In this document: piece after piece, positions 12,301-24,300 of the stretch | How positions within the stretch are numbered: the stretch's first letter is position 1 | Layout of the letters: every line of letters begins with the position of its first letter | Origin: Watersipora subatra | Taxonomy: Eukaryota > Bryozoa > Gymnolaemata > Cheilostomatida > Watersiporidae | DNA: 64,000 bases | Direction: 5' to 3' | Assembly (NCBI RefSeq): GCF_963576615.1 | Contig: NC_088711.1 | Coordinates: 13,997,869 to 14,061,868, forward strand | Program-made: the position numbers and the translations under genes | Notes under the pieces: generated by a model | What the model saw: the letters and a program-made list of their open reading frames with translations, nothing else | Told to the model about the DNA's origin: nothing | The model's database searches: none

Positions 12301-15300
12301 ATTTATAAACAACGCATTGCTTTGAGCTGACAATTTGAAAAATTGGAATAGAGGTACAAATATTGTTTTGGCATGTACATGTATAATGAAAACTAATAGT
12401 AAACTTTCTCAAAAAACAAGTTTATTATTTGCATGAATCAACTCTTAATTATTTATTTTTTAAAAGCTGATGTAAGTAAAGTGAATAATAAAACATTGAT
12501 GTTGTCATACCCCTAAACCAAACAATATGGCAGACCTCACTAGTACCTTTGGCCTTGTTGGAATTGCCGGGTCATTGCTCGCGGTAAATAGAGTAATTAA
12601 TTGCGACCAATCAAAACGGGCATAACGAGTTTGGATGCACGATACTTGACACCCAAACTAGAGCGTTCTAAACAGGCAGATATAATCTCAAGCTATTGCA
12701 TGATTAGGCTTGATCTTTCTATTTCCAGATGCGCTAGCTATCGACTCCGCGTGTTCAGTGAAACGAGGCAGACGTAAGTGCGAAAAGTGCTTTTAATATT
12801 TATTTTAGCTACTTGTAAGAAGTGATCAATATATTGATTTTTGTGCTAGCGTATAACCAAAAGTCAGCGTGGAATATTCGGTGATAATGCTAACTGTATT
12901 AACACGTTTAAAATAGGCAAGAGTATCTTTTATCCAAACTTGTTCTCTATTGTAGTCACGTGGCATTCAACTTTTTAATTTAAGGGTTGTGTTGTCATAT
13001 TTTATAGGATTTGTCTGAATTTGCACTTCCTGGACTAGATGAAGCTGATGAAATAGATGGAAATGAGTTCAGACCAAGAACTGGATCAGCTGGTTTGAAG
13101 ACCCTAATAAAATTGAAAAATAGACACAAATCAGGTGATTGTAAAAGTAGTCCACCTGAGGACAGAAAGGGTATTAAGGGATTTCTTGACTCGATAAGAC
13201 CTCGAAGCAAATCGGATGCTGCAACTTCACGTCAAGTAAATCTAATGCGTAAAAAACACCCCAGCGGAGGACAAACCGGCACCGCTGCAGTCCGGCAAGT
13301 TCTCAATCATGACCAGCAACATATGCTTGGGTCAGGAGATCTTGAGCCTATGCAGCGGCCAAGGTCAACGTCACTGGGCGCTAAAGACAGACTGCGCATG
13401 ATAAAGGATATGAGAGTGACCGGAGGTGCTGGTCCTGACAAGACTATGATGGGAAAAATAATATCAAACGGTTTGTCCCAGCATAATGGCCTTTCCACAG
13501 GTGGTTCAGACAAGGTATTGGTGCATAGACATATTTATTTAGGCATCCGTGCTAAAGGCTCTAATTGCTGATTATGGTAATTGCGCATCTAAAGTGATCA
13601 GGGCTTTTCCTGAGACAGCTTATTTTTCTGTAATTTATATTTGTCGGTTTAATAGCTTTTTGCTCAACTTCACCAAAATGCTTTGTGATACTGCTGTGAT
13701 AAAGGACTGGTTTGAATTTTGCATTTTATAATCTCACTTAGCACAAGTAGCTTAGTGCATTCACAAGCGTGCCGAGGTATCTGTTTTCCTGTTTTTTTTG
13801 TTTTGTGTATGCTTACATAGCGGCATAGCAACATGATCCAATTATCAATTTTTGCTGCCTTCATAGGACACCAGTAAGAACTTGCTCAACTACCTTGAAC
13901 ATGTAGACTACCATGGACTGAATAGCAGTACTGAACCATTAAAAGCTATTTATGAACTCCATACAATGCTTTACATGTGAGGCATTTTCTAACTGATTCT
14001 GCTGATTTTGATTACATGACTCTGATCACGTAGTTCAACCATTTGTTGTAAATACATGGCATTCCATGACTTGCAGCCGTGCGAGACTAATTGCAATACC
14101 GACAAAGGTAGTTGCTGCAGTTATGTCCAGCTGTATGCTCTAAACAGGCAGGGAGACCGGATGGTAAGCAGATTTTTGCTAGTTGATAGCTACTCTTACT
14201 CTTTCAGACAAGCTTGAGTGGCTCTATGAGCAGTGTAGACCAAACCGAACATCACTACACAGGCCGGGCTCTTATATGGTCTGAGCAGGATCAGTATCAG
14301 GTAAATTTTCTAGATAGTTCATTTTATGGTCCAGCATATGATCATAGGGTTGCTTGCAAGCTCGTTCACCAACTTGATAATTCATTCCAAACTGTTTTCA
14401 TTGTTTTTAACCCTTTGGCTGCCGCATTATTTGTTGTGCCAATTGCTTCAGCGCTGCATTTTTTCACTCAGAAACGCAGAATTTTGTTTTAGCTTTTGCT
14501 CGGTTAATACTTGTTCGAGCTAGCTCAAACTAATAATATACCATTAGAACCCTTCCAATGACAGAATACCTGATTTGGGTGACCCAATAGTACACAAGAT
14601 GGTGCCGAATACAAAAATGGGTGTTTTTAAAATAAAAATGCAACTGTCTGGGTTCTCATTCATATATCATAAATGCTAGCTATTTTACTTTGCTGTTAGA
14701 AGTGTTAAGATAACACGAAAGCAGTTTGATAAAGCTAGAATAAATTAATGCTGAGTGATATAATGCGATGTGAGTATAATATGAACTAAAAGTGGTGCCT
14801 AAAAACGTAAGGTCGACTAACAAATAAATATGTTTTGTCCAAAATACAATTATCAGTAACAGAAGCCTTCTAAAATGAATGACACTGAGTGCTCTAAGAA
14901 AGGCCGTTTCGAATTTGAACTAAGAGACATTGTAACAACATTAGACAAAAAATACCATACTAAACGTAAGTCTTGTTTATAGAAACAAAAGGTTTTACAT
15001 CATTGACTTTTGCAAGACATAGTTTTTTCTATTGGTTAGGTCAGCAATTCCCAAGAAATATAACACTTTCTTTTAATATTTAGTAGATGTATAGATGTTT
15101 ATATTGGGGTGGAACTGGGGTTAAGAGAGTTATCACGATGTTTATAGTGGGATGGAACTGAGGTTAAGGGAGTTATCACAATGTTTTGAAAAGCCATAAA
15201 TATTTAGGTATCGTTTAAAAACTCGCAATGAAATGCATTTAATTTTGCGGTTATCCATTTCATTTGCCATTGTTAATTAAATAGGCTACTCGTCCTAGCT

Positions 15301-18300
15301 CCTTAATATTCAATATGAGTATATTTATAGTGTGAATGTAACAGGATACTAGATATTTTGTGTCAACATATTATGTTCATTCCTCTGTTACTAAGTTTCA
15401 TAGATTCTGAGCCACTGCAGATTTACAGAAATTCACATTTGGTACCCAAAGGGTTAAAGATAGAATAAGTTATATCATTAGCCATGTCTTAAATATCTGG
15501 CAATCATTTTGACATGTCTCCACGTCTACTGTCTTCTCTTCATATACATTCGCTCTTGTAGGATGGAGATGCGAGCGCTGACTTTGAGAGACTTCAAATA
15601 GAAGACATTGGTGAGTATAGTATGAGAGAATAGTATGAAGACTCTGGTCCTTAGCTTAATCATGAGTGCCATGCAACGATACAGCTATGAATCTGTCAGC
15701 TGTCAGTGAAAATAATTGTCTTATCTCATCAGGTGTATAATGGTACCAGGTGCTCCGGCTATCTGATTCTTAATATGATGAATAAAAAAGTAGTAGACAG
15801 GAAGTAGTGGGGTGGACAGGAAGTGGTGGAATGGACAGGAAGTGGTGGAGTGGGCAGGAAGTAGTGGGTTGGGCGGGAATTAGTAGGTGGACAGGAAGAA
15901 GTGGGGTGGACAGGGAGTACTGGGGTGGAAAAGAAGTAGGGGGGTGACAAGAAGTAATGTGGTAGACAGGAATAAGTGAGATTATTGGCTTGCTAGTGCT
16001 GTCCGTGACAATAGTATACCATATTTCTATATTAGTGATTGGTCAAGTGACTGATTTCGTAAAAATTGCAGGCAATTGCATAAACAACCTTATGGCTATG
16101 ACATTCTTAGGAACCTGCCATTGCTTGTCCTGGGAAACTTGAGGCTTTTGTTCTGGTACAACTTGCTTGTTATTTATGTCAACATGAGCTTGCTATAAGG
16201 TTGACATAGTCTTATTATTATTATGCATTATCTCACTGGCCAGTCCTGTTGCAGAGGAGAATGACCCTCTCGTATTCAACAAGTTCATGCGGGCGCACAA
16301 ATGTTATGACATCATCCCCAACAGCGGCAAACTCATTGTCTTTGACACATCTCTCAGTGTGAGTAGCACCTGTAGCTTGTTGTCTAGTATCTGTCTCTAA
16401 TGTAGTATCTGTCTTGGATTATGGATTCTATGTAGCCGTTATACATAATAACTCTTTCATTGCAGGTGAAAAAAGCATTTTATGCTCTGGTGTATAATTG
16501 TGTGCGGTCGGCGCCGCTATGGGACAACAAAACTCAACAATTTATTGGAATGTTGACTATCACTGATTTTATAATGATACTTCACAAGTACTACAAGTCA
16601 CCCCAGGTATGTCTACCTTAATTTGAAGGGTGTGCATCTCTGTGCAAACACAGCATACGTAGTTATGTGGGTGGAAAATTGCTAAGAATTTGGTATCTTG
16701 CATAAAGGTACCAAATGGACTTGATGGTGCATCATTGGTAACATCTAAATACTGTTATAACACTCTCAAAGGGCATTACATAATAACTTAAAGGTTGACT
16801 TGCAACAAAATTCACATTACAGTTATTTGGTATCAAAAGATTCACCATGTGAATAGCACTTACTCTGTTGTGTTGTAGGTGCCAAATACGTGGAAATGTG
16901 ATTACAAGCTCTTAAAAGCTCAAAAACGAAAAGCCGCCGTAGATTGGAATCTATTTATTTATCTGACGTTGTCATTACAGTTTGGTTATCATCTTGTCAC
17001 GTGATTTTCTCACGTGAATTGAAAGGCCAATAAAAAGCTCAATATAAAACTTATCGTAGCACTAGTTTATGACAAACACTTCGGGTTCTACCGAAGACCC
17101 CGTATCAAATATAGATGCTCGCTACTTTATAGTTTCGTTTTGGCATTTCTAATCGTCAAGTCGTAATCTGATCATGTGACCCAATACTTCGCAAATAATT
17201 TTTGCAGCTCTTTTCGATTATCACAGGTGACCAACAGGCTCGTCATGATTACCAGACAATGATATGTACTTCTTCGAGCTAAGGTTAAAAAGTTTAACGA
17301 ATTTTTACGCTAAGTTATAAGATATCACTGCTAAAAGTGACAGCATTACAATGACGATAAAACAGACGCGTAAGAACAATAGACATGGTTTTATTGAATG
17401 CGTGAAGTATATTTGTGAAAATATTTCGACGAATGAGGTTGCATGAAAGTGTAAAGAGAAACCATCCTGTAACAACTACGTCCCATTTGAGCCATTTGGA
17501 AAGCGAATCCAAACTACGGCGGTCTCGTGTGGCTGCGATTAACTGTTCGTTTTTGAGCTTTTAAGAGCTTGTAATCACATTCCCATATATTTTGTACCTA
17601 CAACACAACAGTGTAAGACATGGTGAATCTTATGATACCAAATAACTGTAATGTGAATTTTGTTGCAAGTCAACCTTTAACACTGTGCTATGTACTTCTT
17701 TAAAGAGTTATTTTAGGAAATATTTTTTGTTTGCTTAGACTGAGCCGGGTTACTGGTACTAGCTACTAGGAAAAATTACTAAATTACACTTTGTAGTGCA
17801 ACTTCTTACGTTTCTCCACAGGAAGCTCTTCTGCATTCACTCTTTAAAGCAAGTATAATATTCACCCTTTGATTTTTGTATATGGCTGTGCACGCTTTGC
17901 TTTGTTGTGTGAAACTATTCATGCATATCTACTCTCATTGCCGTGGACAGTAGGAATGGGACTCCCAGTCAACGCTGTCAGCTACCCGAGCGCGGCTAGT
18001 ACTGCTACCTCTTCTCTCTCCTCTGCTCCTCTTCGTTCTTCTCGGCTCACTGACTCTTGTTAACTCTAACTCGGTTGTCTGTCATTTTATATCCCATCTA
18101 TGCTTATAGCATTAGTATCGTGTCTTCTCTGACAGATGAGGCATACGGGCTGTTTTGCCTCTAGCATTCGCTCACTGTTGAAGTGATAGCTTGACTTTCA
18201 AGGCGTCTTGTGTGATTCTCAAATCTACCGGTTGCTCACATGACATGCACAAACAAATCCTAATATTTCCATAACTTTTAGCCTGCTTACAGGATGGATG

Positions 18301-21300
18301 TGTGCTCACATCTTGTTATCACACTTTTCTTATGCTCTGGCGCCAATTTCTACATATATCTACCATTTAATATAGTATATAGAGTTGCAGTAGGAAAAGG
18401 AAGGTGTTCCTAGCGATTTAGTTTGGACCAGAGGCTAAATTAAACGAATAAAATAGAAACAAGTTCTACTTCTCAGCCTTAGACTCTTTATAAGTGGATA
18501 CATAAAAATACTTATGCTCAATGCTTATACTCATGCTTAAAATACAAATGCTCAACACATCCACTGACAGCCTTGTGACATGAAAACTTGCTAGGAGCTA
18601 CGGGTGTAACTAGGAGTTATAGGTTAAACTAGGAGTGACGCTCTATTGAACAATGTATTATTAGGAAAAACTTAAATAGCTATCATGCAAGTGTGTAAAT
18701 TTACTTGGCAAAGGTCAGCATATCTGATATGACCAGGTGACCTGTTCATACCCTAGCATGCTTTTGATCTGTTTATTCTCCTTACTATTGCCCCTTTCTT
18801 GCTCTCTGAGTTCTTCAGAATTACCTTTGATGAAATTCAGAGCGCTAAATATATGTGAATGCTAGCTACATGCGACAGCGTGTATGTGACAGCTAGTAAT
18901 ACTCCTTTATGCTAACCAGATAGGTCTACATGTCTCCCAATGGCTTACCGACTGCTTGAATTGTCTCCATGTCATTGGTTGACTGCCTTGCTTGACTTAC
19001 ATGGCCATTCGTCATCAGTTTATATATTAAAAGGTGCATCAGTTCTGTAGTTTTTATTAAAATATTTAATAATTATAAAATAATTGAATATAGATAGTCA
19101 TTCAAAACATTCACTGCCAGCTTACACGCCCCCCCCCCTCCGTCAGCATTTACTGGCTAGGAGCTGACCTAATGAAGATCCCCTTTATAATTTTATTGAT
19201 TTAAAACCTGATTGCCTTTCGTGTATATATGTGAGCTTTGCTTGTGAATAAGTTGACATGAAAACTCCGCAGGTGTAAGTTATTCTACCAACATTCCTGT
19301 TAATAGTGAATGCATAGAGATGCTGGTGGAAGACCACTAGCCAAGCTAATGAAATCTGCTCATTGTAGGAGAAGATGCAAGAGCTGGCGGAGCATCAGAT
19401 AAGCAGTTGGAGGAAGGAGTTGGGCTCACACTATAAACCCTTCGTTAGTATATCGCCCGAGGAAAGCGTATGCGCTGCTGTGCGCAAGCTCGCTCAGACT
19501 AAAGTTCATCGGTTGCCCGTGCTTGACCCAGTTTCAGGAAACGCTGTCTATATCATCACACACAAGCGCATACTTAAGTTTATGCACATATTTGTAAGTA
19601 ATTCCACGACCAAACACGAGCGAAGCGAGTGTTTGGTAGCTTTATGATACATGCATATGCGCACACAACTCCCGAAAAATTATCCGTCAACGGCCGTAAC
19701 CAAACCCTTGTGTACCAAAATCCCATCAAAAAATTTAACCATTTTTGTGTAGAGTCAAGTATAATAATGATACAAAACACATATAAACCTATCTAAATAT
19801 GTTACCAACTCTTTGAAAAGTTGAGACAATATCCTTAAACTTACCCATCTGATCGGATAATACATAACTAGACAGATTAATTTGGCCTAAAATCGTCATT
19901 AAAACCTGACAAGCCTGTTTTAATCAAAATTAAGACTGGCAAACAAAACGCCAATAAAGCCGTGCGACAGATAGTAGAACTATTAAGCTGTGTGCATTTC
20001 ATGAGAAAAACGTGCACATTTCACCAGTCTATGGCATTGTCCAATTGTCAAAGGTTTTTGTAATTAATGTAGTACTGAAAAGTAATCGTTTCTTTTTTGC
20101 CGATTTTAAAGATAACTCTGACATTTTGGACACTTATAATGAGTACTTTGGTATTCCAACTGATGTCCAAAGCAGTGAAAGTAAAGGAAATGACGATGAT
20201 ATTTGTCTAACGATTCTTATAAGATTATTGCAATATTTAATTATAAGAATAATTATTCGATTTTATAAGATTATTATAAGATTTAGTTATAAGAATAATC
20301 ATTCGAATTTACAAGATCAAAGTATATAGTGTCCGATGGTGGGCAATATGTTACTGTTGTTATTTTTTTAAAGATTTTGTTGATGATACTTCGGCTGTGC
20401 CCAATACCGCGGTACTGCCAAGCCGTTTTTAATATCTTGCAAAAATATTTAATAAAAATAATTATTCGATTTTATGAAATTATTATAAGATTTAATTATA
20501 AAAATAATCATTCGAATTTTCAAGATCAAAGTATATAGTGACCGATGGTGTGCAATATGTTACTGCTATTATTTTTCTAAGGATTTGGTTGATGATACTA
20601 CGGCTGTGCCCAATATTGCGGTACTGCCAAGCCGTTTTTAATATCTGCAAAATTAAGTAATAGGCCTACATTTTCTTATAGATATACAGCTATTTCTATG
20701 ACAACCAACTAAAATCTGTTTAGGTTTTTAAATTCAGCAGTTTTTTGCATATAAATACAAAAATCTAGATAAATATCACAACTTCTTGATTGATATTGGT
20801 TGCTATGACGTTTTGAAATGTAAACAAAATTGTACATTGGTTTTCGTTTCTCAAACTTTAGCACCAGTTTTCTCAGAACTATGTTTTCACACTAATGGTA
20901 AACATGCATTCAGTTTATTGACCATAAAATCTGCTGTAATTAAGCTGGAATCAAATTTTTTTTGCAAAATAACAGAATTTTTTCCTTCTGCTAGTGTAAA
21001 TAACTCTAAATCTCACACACCCGACTTAACCATGGTTTCTGTCATCATGACCCATTTCTTCACTTTGGTTACAGATCGCTGTCAAAACCATTCTACAATC
21101 AACACAACTAACTTTCAAACTGTATATTACACAACAGCTTGCCATTATAGTGTACTTCTAATATTGCATTTCTCCTGTTGCGGGGGAGAGATATAAACAT
21201 ATAATCTTTTCCTTTCATTATTGCTGTTTGTTGTACATAATAACACCCAGTACATTGCAGCTACCATTGCAGTTCTCCTATTGCACTGCAGTGCCATTTG

Positions 21301-24300
21301 ACTGCTAATATTGCATTTCTCAACCAGCAGTACCCTTTTTTCCAATATCACTCTGGTCGTGGGCTGTATGACAGGGAAATTTCTAGTAACTAACATATTG
21401 GTTACGAGGTTCGACCAAACGCACATACAGGCTGTCCCAAAATAATGTATACAGTCTTTGACTTGAAATAGATAATAAATTTTTGTTTGTTTCAGATTTG
21501 ATTTTGGAATAATAATGGCAGATACTGGGCATAGGTTCAATGAGGGTCATCTTCGGCGATGCATGAACTAGCGCTGGAATAAACATTTTTTATCAATCAC
21601 ATTTTGAATTTTCATGGAGAATTCTAAACATTAGCAGGAGCATCTAGTTCTTTAGTTAGGCTAGTCGATGACCTTTTTCATCATGTTTTTTCTCATGTAA
21701 TAATGGATGGTTCCATGATTCTCAAAGTTATACACAGTTTGTGAAACAGTCAGGACATTTCTGTGGAACAGTGGGGACATCTCTGTAGAACTCGGTGTAT
21801 TGCGTCTTGTCACTACAATTTTTTGCTCAGTGTGAGCCCAGTATCTGTCATTCATAGTCTAAAATTAAATCTGGCATAGAACAAGGATTTTATTATCTAT
21901 ACAAGTTCAAAGCGAGTATACATTACTTTGGGACACCCTGTATACATGTATTTTATGGTATTCAAACACTTCTAGTGTTGTGAGATGATCTTTTGAATGA
22001 AAGGAAAGCTCCGGCTTCGTTTTATCAAGTTTTCTCTAATGGGAAGTTCGGCTGCTTTTTTGAAAAGTGCTTGTTTAGGCTGTCGATTGGCTTTGTGTAA
22101 ATTGTTTGTTAACACTCTTGATGGGTCAAAAGATTGATTATAAATGCTGCCAATCGCTCTCATCAACAGAGCAGCGCCTTGGCGCAACCACTGATTCGGT
22201 AAATCTTATACTGCGGAGGTCACCATTAACTTTTAAGCTAGCCGTATGAATGGCATGAGACCTTGCCATTGAACAACCAGTTTATTCATTAGTTTTAGCT
22301 GTCAAAAGTGTGATCATTCTATCATGATTTCAAATTAAAACTGGTTTGTATACCTCAGCTGAACTGCATATAAATTAAACAAAAATGGCACACACTACTT
22401 TTCTTTTTTTCATGGAGTAAACAGGAGTGCTTCACTCAGTGAGCCAATTTGCCTCTCCGGCTCCTTGAGACTAAGCAACAATAATAATTGTCATCATTCC
22501 ATGTTAATTGCTTGTTGAAACTTTCAATCGCTTTCATACCACTTGTTAATGTTGTCAATTGCACTTGTCATAACAACTACATGGAGCAGTTGATGTCAAA
22601 TTATTGGATTGTCTCCCCTTAGACCTCAAGTAGAATATTTTTTTAGTAAAAACATCGTTTAATGCGTAAGCATAGCTATACATGTAGATCCTGTTATGGT
22701 TACTCGCGTGACCACCACAGATTTCAGATCAGCTGATTGTATTCAAAAGTTAGTCAGCCGGCTAAAAAATGGAAGGGTTGAAACCAACAAACTGACCAAC
22801 TATATTTTCATTCCTTAAAATTGATTTTGTGACCACAAAGACGAGACGCAGTTATATCAATTTGGTTTGCTGGATTGGAGTTAGGGTCAGTGCACTGAAG
22901 ACAATAGCATGTTCTTATCTGTGCTTATCATGTGGATGTCTGGCACTTGCTGACCTTGTCATATCTAGTCAGACATACATCTTTACCACAGGCTCTTCAA
23001 ACAAGTCGTTGATACCAAATAATTCCGCAGCACATCATGATGCTAGCTGTAGAAGGAACTAAGTATCATTGGTATTATATTTGTAGTTGAAAATGTCTTT
23101 ACTTTTGGAAACTAACTACAGCAAGGCCTACATAAATGTACTGAAGGTGTCTATATTCAGTCTTCCATTAGCTATGTCAACAAGGCACTCACAGCAAAGT
23201 AAACAGCACTTGTCATCTGCTGTCACATGTGCTGGCTCCCAGCGTTTTGTATAGACATTGGCCTCCATAGTCTGGTCAAGACTCTGTTCTCTCGTTGTAG
23301 ACAAAGAATCTACCAAAGCCAACCTATTTCAACGAGTCGATAGAATACCTCGGCATTGGTACATATGGAGACATCGTATCGGTCAGTTCTCTCACCTGCT
23401 AGTGCTATTAGTTCCCTTTTCGACACCAGTTCGTTGTGAGCCTGTGTTCTTTGAACAATACTTCATAATAAATAAATAAAAATCTCCTTTGATTCACCGT
23501 TTTTTTAATGAAGTTTCTAATCTGTGGTTTTACCCTATGCAACACATCTGAAGGTACTTATTTATGAACAAGGCGTTTTATGAATTATCCCTCTTAGAAA
23601 ATACATGTAATGCTAGACATCATCTGGTAGGATTATTCTGAGTCACCATCGTGACCTTCAGCAATCGCGCTTGCAAGTTCAGTACTGCAGAACATTCCCA
23701 TTTTAGTGAATGAATTTGCCATGGAAACGTAAATCAATATCGAATACTAAAAACCCAAAAAACAGTATTCACGGAATGCTAGCTCATGGATTATGGCTTA
23801 TTGATACTGGCTTATTGATAGCTCCTTGGTATAGTTCTATCATCGCTTTATCGACTTACATAAGGACAAGGTCGGGTAAAGGTCAAATTGTGTTTTGCAG
23901 GTGGGGATGGAGAGCAAACTGATAGATGCCCTTGGCTTGTTTGTAAAGCACCGAGTCTCCGCCCTACCTGTTGTTGATGAACACAACAGAGTCGTAGACA
24001 TCTATGCAAAGTTTGATGTGCTGGTGAGTAGACGTTTTCTTCGTGCCCTATCGCTTACTGATTGCTAGCTAGTTAATATTACTAAAATGCTAAATAAAGG
24101 GAACCCTACGCGGCAACAAGAATTTCCATGGAGCAAAATAACAATAATCATACAGTAATCGCTCAACCCGACTCTCGTCACGCCATAAACCTAAACATTA
24201 TAGAGATTTTACATTATAAGAACAGTGAAGTACATGTAATTTGCCAAATTCCTTTTCAAACTCACCCCTTTGGCCATACAAAAAGAAAAAACTTGACTTC

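Larger units (their letters stand above)
3380..13007 (+). other. AMPK gamma intron 1 (about 9.6 kb), no convincing gene inside
   Basis: AT-rich intronic DNA with tandem repeats at 5.5-5.9 and 6.4-6.7 kb and a pyrimidine tract at 7.4-7.7 kb. Open frames at 4914-5129 (+) and 7789-8205 (-, 138 codons) match no family I recognise and have no exon partners. A few pyrimidine-AG/GT pairs could mark alternative first exons, but none is supported. Confidence 0.6.

Noticed and set aside
14121..14163. Alternative AMPK gamma exon ending GACCGGATG|GTAAGC
   Set aside because: Good donor, but forces a frame that stops in the next exon; the 31-nt exon at 14077-14107 keeps the frame.
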